A stretch of DNA of 64,000 bases from Paramecium sonneborni. Lineage: Eukaryota > Ciliophora > Oligohymenophorea > Peniculida > Parameciidae. This document shows, one piece after another, positions 1-10,693 of the stretch (positions are counted from its first letter, which is position 1; every line of letters begins with the position of its first letter). Where the stretch lies: NCBI GenBank assembly GCA_905182985.1, contig CAJJDN010000040.1, positions 129,557 to 193,556 of the forward strand, given 5' to 3'. A program made the translations under genes and the position numbers. The notes beneath the pieces were generated by a model. That model made no database searches. It had not been told where the DNA came from and was given only the letters and a program-made list of their open reading frames with translations.

Positions 1-405
1 CCAAAATAAGTCGGTGATAAAATTATTGCTGAAAGTGGAAAATGGAAGGGTATTAGAGTTATGGTTAACTTGAGATGCTAAAATAGAAATGCAGATGTTA
101 CTGTCATTCCTACCTCAAGTGCATTATTAATTAAAGAAATTGGAGTAATTAAATAGTTAAAACTTTAGGGATATGAGAGAGATAGAAAGAAGACAAAGAA
201 TGTCAAACACAATGGAAATTTAACACTTGAATAAGTCATTAAAGTTGCTAGAGCAGTTGAAGAAAAGTCTTTGGCTAAAACATTCACTGGAACAGTTAAA
301 TAAGTTTTAGGAACTGCCTAATCATTAGGAGCAACAGTCGATGGATAAACAGTAAAAGCAATCATTGGAAAAATCAATTCTGGAGAGCTTAAAGTTGAAA
401 AATGA
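1..405 (+). CDS. RPL12: 60S ribosomal protein L12 (uL11), 5'-truncated by window edge
   Basis: This is the last 134 residues of the large-subunit stalk-base protein uL11, which binds 28S rRNA at the GTPase-associated centre. The reading frame starts at base 1 and ends with TGA at 403-405. The order of features matches eukaryotic L12: a K-Q-V-G-D segment, then W-K-G-I-R-V, the C-Q-N-R-N-A-D-V turn, V-I-P-T-S-S, the R-D-R-K-K block followed by V-K-H-N-G-N, S-L-A-K, and a C-terminal G-T-A-Q-S-L-G-A-T-V-D-G motif with N-S-G-E. Several internal TAA/TAG codons fall where Gln is conserved, which itself shows the ciliate code. No intron is needed in this part. The missing N-terminus (about 30 residues) lies before the window. 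Confidence 0.96.
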
Positions 406-1120
406 TAAATATAATATATAATATATACAGGTACATTAGCTTGATATTTTCATTCAAATTCGTAATATATTTTATTCTATAGATGTTTATTATTATGATT
501 TTATGTATTCATAAAATAAAATTAAAATTATCTGTTATCGTGATGTGATGAGTCTTTTTTATCTCAATATCGATTTTTAAGGCTTTCTTATGAACAAATT
601 ATCTGGAAATTTTGTTTATATTTGTCTAGTTATTAATAATGTTCTAACATAATTAATTTTTTATATAATTAAAAAAAATTAAGAATGAATCAAATAAGAT
701 TTTATTATTATAAATTGAAGTTTTAAAATCCAAAATTAGATTTGCCATCATTGTAACTCTATTTTTCTATTCTACAATTTAAAACAAATATAAATTGATT
801 TAGAAATTTGATATCTTGTGAACATTATGGATCATTTTTGATAAAATTTTTAGTTTTGAAGAGCTCTAACTTTTAATAATATTGAAAGAAAATGAAAATT
901 TACGAAATCATTAATAATTAATGCTCAGAAATTAACAAAAAAAATTCTTTATGTGGACTTTTATAAACAAAAGATTCATAGTCTCTTATATTTTAAAAAT
1001 ACAAACCTTTAAAATAATAATTATAGTAAGATTTAGAAATTAAGAATTGAATAAAAATTTAACACAAAATCAATAATTTGAATATAAATTATATAATATG
1101 AAATTTATCATTCCAAATTA
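406..1120. other. Intergenic region, no gene seen
   Basis: This is about 700 bp of very AT-rich sequence between the convergent ends of L12 and the helix-turn-helix gene. TGA codons are scattered through all frames and I find no recognisable protein or RNA motif. It presumably carries the two 3' untranslated regions. Confidence 0.6.
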
Positions 1121-1867
1121 TCATTAGGATTTTTGAAAATAATCTTTAACTTAGAATTCAAAAATTTTTTTGAGGTCAGAGAGATTTTTATAGAGCTATG
1201 ATTCAATGTTCTGGGGATACAAGAGTTATTATTGCTGTTAGGACTTTTCTTTCGGAGAGAAAAGATTTCGAAAATATTAAACTTAAGATTATATCTTAAA
1301 TCTTTAGCTAACTTCCTCTGAGAATTCAGAAATCTCTTAGAATTCTTTTATTTCTAAACCATCTTTTTGTGCATTTTTTATCATTGTATTAAAGAATTAC
1401 TTTGATTATTAACTATCTAATTGCTAAAGAACATCATTCACAGAATTTTATAAAGTCTCATTAATTGTATTTTAGAATGATTCTTATGGTTAATCTATGT
1501 TCTTTAGAATTAGATCTTGCTTTAGCTAATTTTTAGCTATGACATTCATTTTTTTTGTTCTATAATTATAGTATTAATCATTTACTTTTCATCAACTACT
1601 AAAACGAGCATATTTTTTTTGATTTGGATTTGCCTATCTCTCCTTTCTTTTTTATTTATTCTGCCTTCATTTTTATATATTCTGTATATAGCCTTAATCG
1701 TTGATAAATTATGGCCTGTAAGGTGAGCTATCTGAATTATAAATTTGAAATACTTGTGTAGCAGAAAATGCATTTTCCAAAAACATTTTGATTATTTTTT
1801 ATCTTTCATCTGAACTAACAGACTTATATTTTTGTTTTTTGCTTTGTTAAAGACTCAAGCTTAACAT
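1121..1867 (-). CDS. Helix-turn-helix protein resembling the DNA-binding end of Tc1/IS630-type transposases
   Basis: The frame starts at ATG 1865-1867 and ends with TGA 1121-1123, giving 232 residues after two introns are removed: 1732-1753 (22 nt) and 1560-1585 (26 nt), both GTA...AG. Without them the protein is broken into three frames. Residues about 20-75 form a homeodomain-like helix-turn-helix: D-E-R-Q-K-I-I, then I-A-H-L-T-G-H-N-L-S-T-I-K-A-I, followed by the G-R-I-x-K-K-E-R-R linker typical of Tc1/mariner and IS630 transposase N-termini. The rest is Gln-rich and helical, with no DDE/D catalytic domain visible, so it is not a complete transposase. It could be a domesticated transposase fragment or a host regulator with the same fold. 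The intact frame and canonical introns argue that it is expressed. Confidence 0.7.
1560..1585 (-). other. 26-nt intron in the helix-turn-helix gene
   Basis: On the minus strand it begins GTAAATG and ends TTATAG. Removing it bypasses a TGA at 1546-1548 (in the unspliced frame) and joins V-V-D-E-K to T-K-K-M-N-V. Confidence 0.75.
1732..1753 (-). other. 22-nt intron in the helix-turn-helix gene
   Basis: On the minus strand it begins GTATTT and ends TTCAG. Removing it joins S-A-T-Q to I-A-H-L-T-G and completes the helix-turn-helix. The size and borders are typical of Paramecium introns. Confidence 0.75.
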
Positions 1868-2979
1868 ACTATTTAAAAGAAGTTAAATAATAAGATTTAT
1901 TGATTATGTTTTAATGAAATTTCTTTTAGTCAAATAGCCACAGTTTGTATGTAATTATTTTAGCATATTTAACAATAGATTCATTTAAGGATTACTTAAT
2001 CCCCTAAATAAATCTAACCATGTAAATGTGTAATTAATTTTTTATTTAATATGGCATAATTATTTTATTATGCTAGAGAATTCAAAATCAAGGATGAAAA
2101 TAAGGTTACTTATATATGACAATTTTTTGTGTATTAAAATAAAAATTATCTTGTTTAAATTAAATTTCTTGACAGTAACTTTACTTATGAGCATATTAAA
2201 TACAAGAATCATATTAGTATTTAATAAAAATAATAATATGTTATGCGGTTCTAATAAATTGATTATTCTAATTTAAGTATGTATTGTTAATTAGAGAAAT
2301 ATGAATTTCTAAAATTCAATAGATTTTATTCTAAGGAATTCTTTCTTAAGAGAAAAATAAAATGACAACCTTATGATATTCAAAATGACCAAAAATATAT
2401 AATTTATATATTTATTAAATATTTTTCAAATGCTTAAAAAACCTCAATAGTAAAACTAGGAATATTAAATCAAACCTAAGCCAAGAGAAAAATTCAAATC
2501 TTCTAAATGTAGAGAATTGATATAAGAAATATTACAATAAAAATTAAAGACAGGATCATATTAGGATGTAACAACTTAATCCAAAGATATTGCAGAAAAC
2601 ATTAAAAATAGACTGAAACAACAATATACTGTCACTAGCAGATATAAGTTTATTGTACATGTTTTAATTGGTTAATAAAGAGGTAATTTTTATGTAAATA
2701 ATTTAATTAGGTTAAGGTGTGAGAGTTGGTTCAAAATGTTTTTGGGACTATGACACCGATATGTGTGTGTCTGAAACCTTCATAAATGATTCATTATTTT
2801 GTTTGGTAACAGTCTATGCTGTCTACCTTTATTGAATTTATAATTTTTTATAAAGTTTAGTTAGTCTTTGAATTTATAATAATTAAAGCATTCCTTAGTT
2901 GAATTTATATAGTTGAAAATAAATTAATTTATATTTAATGTCTCTAGCTGTCATTTTTGATTATAATTATTTAGATTTG
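1868..2979. other. Intergenic region with a small structured, GC-richer island
   Basis: About 1.1 kb without a supportable gene. The short open frame near 2070-2276 is low-complexity and I do not believe it. Bases 2703-2830 are about a third GC against roughly a fifth nearby and contain inverted repeats (GACAC/GTGTC at about 2752-2771, GGTTCA against TGAAACC flanking it, ACAG/CTGT at about 2809-2823). These could belong to a small RNA, but nothing identifies a family. Confidence 0.4.
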
Positions 2980-3788
2980 ATGATTTAGGATAAAAATAAT
3001 TAGATGACAGATTTATCACCTTTATTATAAATTAATCAACTTTCATAAAAAAAATGTGTAAAAGAAATTTTTCAATTGTCAGTACTCTTTTTTTCTATTG
3101 AAAAAATTAATAGAACTCAAAATTTCAATTGATTTGGAAACCAATATTTAAACACTGTAAACGAAATTCAAAAAGGTTTAGAACATATTCATTAATATGA
3201 ATAAAGATGCCTTTTAAATGGTTTATGTGAGATTGTTGGACTTAAGAAATAAGCCCTTATTAAAATAATTAAAAATGATTATTTGCTTGAAAGTTTGAAA
3301 TTAATAGAGGTTATTTGAAATATGCCAACTAGAGCTCAAATTTTTAAAGCTAGTCATATATTACCTTCTGTTTTACTTTAAAAAAAATGCGAAAGAAATT
3401 TATTTATGTAAATTGGAGATATATATGTTAGCAATCTATTATTGCATAAAATTGCAATAATTGCTTGAATCTGATTATTTGATGAGCAAGTATATAAAAA
3501 CATTAATTTCAGATGCAAGCTGTATATTTAAGACTTAAATCTAAAAGAATACGAAGTCAGTTTTTAAAATAATATATATCTGTTTACTCTGAACCAAATC
3601 AATTAAAAAAAAGTTCTTGATAAAATAATGGCAGAAATAATCCTTCAACTGAATGATGTAATAAATTATTCAGACATAAAGCATTTAAACTACAATTTGA
3701 TATCAAATTAAATAAGGTAAGACAAGGGTTAGGATTATACAGAATCTCAATAAAATATCCGATCTTTATTTAAGTAATATAATTATGA
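2980..3788 (+). CDS. Hypothetical protein, tentative gene with several tiny introns
   Basis: A protein-like frame begins at ATG 2980 and can be kept open to TGA 3786-3788 if small GT...AG introns are removed at about 3082-3113, 3157-3181, 3311-3335, 3489-3511 and near 3717-3742. The segments joined this way have normal protein composition (for example C-L-L-N-G-L-C-E-I-V-G-L, L-L-E-S-D-Y-L-M-S-K, I-M-A-E-I-I-L-Q-L-N-D-V) and use TAA/TAG as Gln. Without the introns the frames carry TGA stops, so a decaying pseudogene is the alternative. I recognise no domain. Its 3' end nearly touches the convergent coiled-coil gene, a spacing normal for this genome. Confidence 0.4.
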
Positions 3789-3794
3789 AAAGAT

Positions 3795-4578
3795 TCATTT
3801 TACATAGCTTTCTAATTCTTCTTTGGCAAAGTCTATGTTCTCTTCAATTTTTTTGTTTTTTAAGAGTAATTTTTCTATTTCGAACTAAACTTTTTAGATC
3901 TTGTTTTCTTTTTTAGCTAATCTCATTTCTAAATCTTCCTAAACCTTATTTTATTCTTCAACATATCTAACAAATTCTTTTTATTAAACTTCATACTAAA
4001 TATGATAAAAATCGATTACTTCCATTTAAATAATTTTAATTTATTTTCTTAAATAATTGATTTCATCCTACAATATTTTTAAACTTTCATCCTAAAAGTT
4101 AATGTCCCCTTCTTTAATTTTTTGTTTCATGCTATCTATTTTATTTTTAATGGATAACATTTTCACTTCTTTATTAACATTGCTTGAGTAAACTTTTTCA
4201 TATTGAAGAGCTATTGGTAAATAATCATTCATAGCCTTTTCATAATCTTCTTTCATCTTTTTTACACAACTTTCACAAAATCCACTAAAAATATAATCTA
4301 TTAAATTACTTAAATTTAGCTGCTCCTCCACATTAACACACAGTTTTATAAAGTTCTCTTACTTTATCCATGCCATTTGGTAATTGTTTAATTTTAAAGG
4401 AGGCTTAAGTTGAATCAGAATCAAATGTCTCTTCTTCATTTGCAATATTCTAAACCTTAATAAATGTTTCTTCTTTTTAAGCAATTATTTTTCTATTCCT
4501 AACAACTTTTGTTGTTAATTTTGCATTCTCAGTTTGTAATTTTGTTATCTCTTTTCTTATATTTTCTAAATCAGTCAT
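3795..4578 (-). CDS. Coiled-coil protein
   Basis: The frame starts at ATG 4576-4578 (M-T-D-L-E-N-I-R-K-E-I) and ends in L-E-S-Y-V-K before TGA 3795-3797, giving about 250 residues. One intron near 4318-4350 is needed to keep frame. Two GT...AG choices (22 or 37 nt) both work, so that junction is uncertain. The N-terminal 30 residues form a short heptad-like helix. A central part contains F-C-E-S-C-V-K-K, a cysteine pair that could be structural. The C-terminal half, rich in Glu, Lys and Gln, is predicted coiled coil (R-L-A-K-K-E-N-K-I-Q-K-V). No family is recognised; a cytoskeletal or basal-body role would be a guess. Confidence 0.75.
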
Positions 4579-5198
4579 AAAAATCAGAATAAATAAAAAT
4601 AAAAATAAAAGCAAATTGCTCTAAAAATTAGAGAACTTAAAAATATAAAGACTTAATAATTTAAATCAAAGATCCATTATAATTATAATTAATAGGATGA
4701 AGAAGAATTTAATTTATGCACAAAAAATTTAATTATATTTTATTTATGCAATTTTATGTTACTAAAAACCTTTAAATTTATATTTTTATATGCACAATTT
4801 TTCAATCATAAATCTATAAGCAAAAGCAAAAATCTATTAAGTTTTAAGGTATTTTTGAGATTCTGGCAAAGATAATTATAAAGATCAATAGTTATGCTTT
4901 TTTTTTGATTTTGATGATATCATTCTTATAAATATGATATTTTATTTGGAAATATGAATGGTTCACTTGAGAGAGGATTAGGCAGAATCATAATACGATT
5001 CAAGAATTAGTTAAATGTAATAGTCACAAGAAATAGAATGGTACTTTTTTTTAATATGTCATAATTAGCTAAAATTTTTAGAATTTTAATATCTAATAAA
5101 TTAAAGAAAGAAATAATAAAGATAAAAGTTTGAAAATGTTAACCATAAATATTTAATAAATGATAAAGAAGAGAATTAATAAAAATGTAAAATTGATT
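4579..5198. other. Intergenic region, no gene seen
   Basis: About 620 bp of AT-rich sequence between the 5' end of the coiled-coil gene and the 3' end of TGS1, both on the minus strand. No open frame here has convincing composition. The promoter of the coiled-coil gene should lie next to 4579. Confidence 0.6.
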
Positions 5199-6044
5199 TC
5201 ATAACCCATAGTAAATAATTAATTAATTAATTTGCTCATTGATGAGCATCATCTCAATTTCAATGGGTTTGAGTTCTAATCTTAGTTTTTCAGTAACATC
5301 CTTAAAGATGGTGACTAATTATGGTATATCAATATTTTTTGGTAATTGTAAGACGATTTTATTGGTCATTTAAAGTCCTTTGGTAAGGAGATCTTAAAGA
5401 GATGGTTTCATACTATTAAGATCATATGGTTAATGTGAGTAGTTCAATCCACCCCTAAGATTAATTAAGATTATACCAAGGAGGACACATAATAAGAATG
5501 AAATCTTAATTAGGATGAGTATACTCGAGAAAGTTCATCTAAATAACAGTAGCAATGGACTCATACACTTACAAATTATTGGTTATGTTATTGATCTTTC
5601 TGAGTTTATAATATTAAATTTTACATTGGATCAATATCTATACAAATCACTGTTTTAAAGCATTTTGCCAGTTGTATAGCCAAACCTCCAGAACCACAAA
5701 ATCCATCTATAACATCAGAATCTGGAGAACTGGTTTTTAATTTATTTGCAATATGAATACTCATTTCCTTAATTCATTATACAAAAATCTACCTCTGGTA
5801 TCACAGAATACCAAGATTCTTCATCTAATTATATGCCCTCATTAAACTTTTTAAAGAGGAAGAACCGCTTCCGATAGAACTTTTAAATCTATTTTGGGAT
5901 GTCTATTGATATTCCTGGGTGTAATTGGCAAGTAAAGTTCTTTTTTGTGATTTTTAGCTTCAAATTATCTAGAGCTAACAACTCATTCTAAGGATATCCC
6001 AAAATAGATAATTTTCTATGCACTAGTTTCTAAGTCTCAATCAT
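5199..6044 (-). CDS. TGS1: RNA cap trimethylguanosine synthase (TGS1-like methyltransferase)
   Basis: TGS1 adds two methyl groups to the N2 of m7G caps of snRNAs, snoRNAs and some mRNAs, using S-adenosylmethionine in the nucleus. The gene runs from ATG 6042-6044 to TGA 5199-5201. Removing three introns (25, 25 and 22 nt) leaves 257 residues, about the size of the catalytic core alone. Visible family features in order: R-K-R-F-F-L-F-K-K-F-N-E-G-I and D-E-E-S-W-Y-S-V-I-P-E before the Rossmann core; SAM-binding motif V-I-D-G-F-C-G-S-G-G; I-D-I-D-P-I-K; and the catalytic C-P-P-W-G-G followed by L-N-Y-S. The last intron lies inside the Trp codon of that motif. The C-terminal part has L-P-K-N-I-D-I-P-Q-L. 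It is divergent from the next gene, with 28 bp between start codons, so the two must share a promoter. Confidence 0.93.
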
Positions 6045-6072
6045 TTTATTATTATATATCATTTTATAATCA

Positions 6073-8176
6073 ATGCACCCCCTACAATATTATTTTAACG
6101 AATATTTTCCACTTATGTCAATCTCTACCCAAAACAATACTTCGTTTAAGTTTCGATCTAAAACAAGGTATCCATTTCACTTCACAATCTCATAAGTTTC
6201 TTTTAGGACACTCAACAGCCGACCAAAATTATCAAATAATACAAAGAACAATTAAAATCCATCCTAGATTATCTCTAAGATAGAGCTTCCCTCATTCCCA
6301 TCTCTACACCCAATTAAAATGTACTCTACATTCAAACATATTACAAAAATTCTTAATCAAGCATTCTTTGTGATCAAACCAAAGAACATTTTTTAAATCT
6401 GATCGAGGAAACTAAATTCTATATTTACAAAAAGTAAACTCAAATTTATTATTAAGGTATCCATTCATCTCTATAATTCATGAAATACTTAAATAACAAA
6501 CTAATAATTACATTCATATCCAACTTCAATTATCAAATTAAAATCAAATTGTTCTATATTCAAAATTACATTCTAAAGAATAACTAACGCCTAAACTCAT
6601 TTCTGATCTTATCTGGCTTTCCTTACCTAAGTTTAATCTCACCGTCAACCTAGATTGCTACAATAAATATATTTAATCATTGAAAGAGGATCATCAATAA
6701 TAATAAAATATCTTAGAAGGAACAAAGATAACCATCAGATAAAAAGAAATCAATTAATTTTCACTTGATAAACACTCCACTCCTAAAAAGTCTACTATAA
6801 ATTTCCAATCCATTTTTAATAGCGTTTCCAAGACTGAGCAACCTAAACCATCAGATACTTAAATTAAAGCTTACTATTCTCCAATTAAATCATAAACACT
6901 TAACAATTAACCTGTAGTCAGATTATTTTCTCAAACTTAAACTGTTAATTCAAATAATCAAGCTCAATTCACTGATTTGATCTCTAACATTAATTATGAA
7001 GTCGAAGTTACTGGAAAAGTCATTCAATCAGTTAAGCAAGTTTTAGATCTATCACATCTGTATCAAGAGAATTCTGATGCTGTCAGTGTTTCCATCACTC
7101 TTAATAGAACAGATTTAATCAAATGTATTGTTAAAGCACCAGAAGATTCTACTGTCAATGTTTTCATTAGTAATCACAATACCAAAACGCTACCATATGA
7201 TTATGCCCAATCAGCATTTATCTTTTATGGAAAACAATAAGAAGAATATACCCTTGATGTTAATAAAAAAGATTTCTTTCCATAAAAACGTTCAGTTTTC
7301 TTATAAGGAAATTCTGATGTGATTATACAATTCGATTTGATAAGCCAAGTATAAACTACAATGAAATTCAAAGTCTATAATTTGATTCAACAAGAATAAA
7401 ATAATCAAATTGATAATTGTAAACTAGAAATTTATAAAATAAATTCATCAAATGAAGAACCCTTAATTGGTATTACTAATGATCAAGGTATTTTTATGTG
7501 TCAAGGAGCTATGTTTAACAAAATTATGGTAAAAGCTTAAAAAAAAGCCTTTCTAAATATTTCTTATGAGTTTGATGTTAATGCACATAAAGCAGGTGAA
7601 TATTTTCAGATTCCTATGATTCCAGATTACTATAGTTTAATCAACCAATATCATATTCTAATATATATACCAAATTCTAATAACCACTAGTTAGATTTTA
7701 ATTTGATTTGTTCAGGTATTGAATTATTTAACTTAGATGGTATCAAATTAGATACTACAAATAAAGTACATCAAAATATGAAGTCTAAACTTGATGTAAA
7801 AAAACTAAATTAGAATAGTATGTTATATAATTTTTCTATACATATCTAATGCTTGAATCCTTTCATAAATAATAATTCATTTCAATTCATTATTGCCAAT
7901 CAACCTAATAAAAGAAAAACTCTTAATTAGGCTAATGAATTGATTACCAAAGAGAATAATAATAATAAATAGCTTCCAGATTTTGTGAGTTAACGAATAA
8001 TGAATTATTCAATTGAAGAATCTATTAGAATTTTTATAACTTATGGACATTTGGTTATTGATACTTAAGTTATATCTACAAATTAATTGAGTTAATAAGA
8101 GAAATGCTTTGGGATAATTGATTGTATAATTGTTTATTATATTAGTGGATAGGAGATTCCTGATTAAAGAAAATGA
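6073..8176 (+). CDS. Hypothetical protein of about 680 residues
   Basis: The first ATG is at 6073, with an alternative at 6115 (M-S-I-S-T-Q-N-N), and the stop is TGA 8174-8176. Two introns, 6168-6196 (29 nt) and 6631-6653 (23 nt), are needed to stay in frame; removing them gives 683 residues. Residues 35-110 look helical (K-I-I-K-Q-Y-K-E-Q-L-K-S-I-L). Residues about 180-250 are Gln/Ser/Thr-rich and low complexity (D-H-Q-Q-Q-Q-N-I-L). The remainder has alternating hydrophobic strands with many Asn and Asp (for example V-E-V-T-G-K-V-I-Q-S-V-K-Q-V), consistent with beta-sandwich domains. No catalytic motif, signal peptide or membrane span is evident. It shares a very short promoter with TGS1 but I infer no shared function. 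Confidence 0.75.
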
Positions 8177-8397
8177 AATAATATAACAAACAAAGAAATA
8201 AAAAAATATCAAATAAGTAAACTCATTCGAAATGACCACTATTTTATCTCAAATAACCAACCAAAATGTTAACATTTGATTAAATAAAATTTTGTTTCTA
8301 TGAAAAAATATATTTATTTAAAATCTTAAATATATGAATGCATAGTACCACAATTGATAAAATAAATTTCAATAAGATCGTAAATAATTAATTAATA

Positions 8398-8751
8398 TCA
8401 ATTATGGCCTCTAACTTTGACTACTTTTTCCATAACTAGACTAGCAAATCTGACTAATTCTTCAACATAATAAACAGAGAGGTCATTAATGTAATTGCAT
8501 TCTAATAGAGTTTATTAAATTTCTTTGATTTTATGAAATGGCAAAACTTAAGGCATCGAGGTATTACTTTATCTTTATGCACTATTATGCAAACTATTAT
8601 TGCCACTACCATGCAAACTTCCATGAACACTATTTCTAATGCTTGACATCTTCCTTTTCAATTAAGACTATCTCATTTGTGATCTTGGTCGAGTCAATAC
8701 TTCTTGTTTAATTGAATTTCTAAATTTGTTTAATTCAAAAAACATGTCCAT
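8398..8751 (-). CDS. Small hypothetical protein, 117 residues
   Basis: An uninterrupted frame runs from ATG 8749-8751 (M-D-M-F-F-E-L-N-K-F-R-N) to TGA 8398-8400, with TAA/TAG used as Gln and no intron needed. The N-terminal half is basic and Ser/Asn/His-rich (S-V-H-G-S-L-H-G-S-G-N-N-S-L-H-N-S), likely disordered. The C-terminal 50 residues look folded and helical (Y-I-N-D-L-S-V-Y-Y-V-E-E-L-V-R-F-A). I do not recognise a family. It lies between two unrelated genes, convergent with the gene ending at 8176. Confidence 0.7.
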
Positions 8752-8823
8752 TTATTTGTTAAAAAATATATATATTTTCTGTTAAATTTTAATTATTTGG
8801 TATTTTGGAAAATTAGATATATT

Positions 8824-10538
8824 TCAGTATTTCTTTTTTAATTTGGGTATTTATTGATGTTCTTCAATAATTTTCATTAAAGCAGTAGATTTTTCAGCGC
8901 TTGGATGCAGAGAGATATCATACTTTTGAGGCTCATGTTTGGATCTCTTAAGATAACTACTGGAATTTTTCTCATTTGAAGAATTTTTTCTTAAATTATA
9001 GTTTTCTTCTTATTTTTAAGTTGCTGTAATGTTTGGTAATTTTGAAGAATTGTTCTTTTTATTAATTGATTGGACAACATCTTTTGCATAATAATTAGAA
9101 TTGATTTAAATCTGGTCTAATCTATCCTTAGAAGCACATTTACTATAGTTTCTATTTAAAAAATTTACGGTTGTTAAATTGGTTCGTATCTGTTATGCTT
9201 CTCATGAGTAGAATTAGATACTTTCAATCTTCGATCGATTGGTAAGACATTTTCTTAGATTGTCTATCTGGAAACGGATTGATTTAAATGAGAATGAAGA
9301 TTTGGAGTTTTTTCAATATCCTAATGATCAAGTTAAGTGATTTATTTCATCAATTAGTGTAAAGCTTCATTGGGTTAATTAAAAGAGATTGTATCATTAG
9401 TATCTTAAGATCTGATTCTATTAGATTGTTGATTTCTCCTAAGGTGATTGGAATTGTGCTAATTTAAATAATTACTAGCAGGTAGTTAGCAATTAAGATT
9501 GATAAGTTCCGATTTATTAGTTTAAAAGCTCTTTCTTGAGAAGGGCCATTTAATAGTTTTCAACAGATCATGTGGGCTTTCTTCATAATGTAAAGGAATT
9601 GCATATAATTTGGCTTTTTTCTAAACATAGGACAATTGAAGTAATTTATCTAATGATTAATAGTTAGAATAACGGATTACCACAATCAGGACGATTAGTA
9701 GGATGAACTTGCATCATAGTTTTAATTAATTGAGCCAATTCTTATGAATATATAACAGGGATTGGTTAATATTATCCTCTTAGTACAGATTTATATAGTC
9801 CATCCATATCTTTTGCTCTGAATGGGCTATTAATGTAATAATGAAATACGGTTTCAATGAGCATGTTTCATAAATGACACATCCAAATGACCAGATATCT
9901 GCTTTATGATCATAAGGCTAATCTTACCAAACCTCTGGACTAGCATAATAAGGTGTACCAGTCTATGTATAAACAAGACCATTCTTAGCCAATTTTGATA
10001 CATTGAAATCTCCAAGTTTGACTTGATCATTCTCATATAAGAAGATATTAGCACACTTCAAATCGCGATGAAATATTTTTTTATGATGTAACGCTCTCAA
10101 ACCCTATAATACCTAGATTGCCACTTGCCATATCTCTTACTCTGGAATCAGCAACTGTCTTTTAATATATCTTTGTATCTTCTATAATAAATCTCCTCCC
10201 TCTGCATACTCCATTATTATACTTGATAATAACCACTCTAATACCATAAAATATTATCTTCAATAAAACATTCTTTATATGAAACTACATTCTCATGATG
10301 TATTGATGCTATTATTCTAACTTCATTTAACGCATTCTATTTCTCTCTATCCCCTATATCCATCAATTTCACCTATTCTTATTTATTATCATAATACTTT
10401 CTTTAATGCATATATTTTCCCATCTGATTTCCTCTATACCTTGTACACTGATGAATAAGCTCCAGAACCTAGAAAAATCAATCATTCTATATTACCTAAT
10501 TTATTTTGGATCTCAAAATTTTATAGTTTACTTTCCAT
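8824..10538 (-). CDS. NIMA-related (NEK) serine/threonine protein kinase
   Basis: NEK kinases phosphorylate targets in cell-cycle and ciliary processes; ciliates have many. The frame starts at ATG 10536-10538 and ends with TGA 8824-8826, with several tiny introns in the N-lobe. Kinase motifs in order: glycine loop [12 protein letters not shown] lysine in Y-A-L-K-K, catalytic loop [10 protein letters not shown], metal-binding motif D-F-N-V-S-K in place of DFG, activation segment [15 protein letters not shown], then [11 protein letters not shown] and H-P-T-N-R-P-D-C. The kinase domain takes about 270 residues; the C-terminal tail is Ser/Asn/Gln-rich and probably disordered. DFN/DLN-V-S-K occurs, as I recall, in other protist NEKs, so activity is likely retained. 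It shares a 155-bp divergent promoter with the HYPK gene. Confidence 0.93.
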
Positions 10539-10693
10539 TAATTATTTTATATTTTCAATTTATTCTTATTTTTAATACTAACTATTTTATTTCAATACTA
10601 TCTTATTAACTTCTTTATCGCTCTTTTTCATCTATTCTCATAATACAATTAACTACTTTCTACTTATTATATTTAATTTGTTATTTAAATTTT
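10539..10693. promoter_or_regulatory. Divergent promoter between the NEK kinase and HYPK genes
   Basis: 155 bp of AT-rich sequence lie between two start codons pointing away from each other, so both promoters must fit here. I see no distinct motif beyond AT runs. Confidence 0.5.

Noticed and set aside
540..610. Box C/D snoRNA (GTGATGA-like box C)
   Set aside because: A box-C-like string is present but no CTGA box D or closing stem was found at a suitable distance.
9854..10054. Minus-strand 66-codon frame as a separate small protein
   Set aside because: It is a wrong-frame reading inside the NEK kinase catalytic domain, which is continuous in the correct frame.
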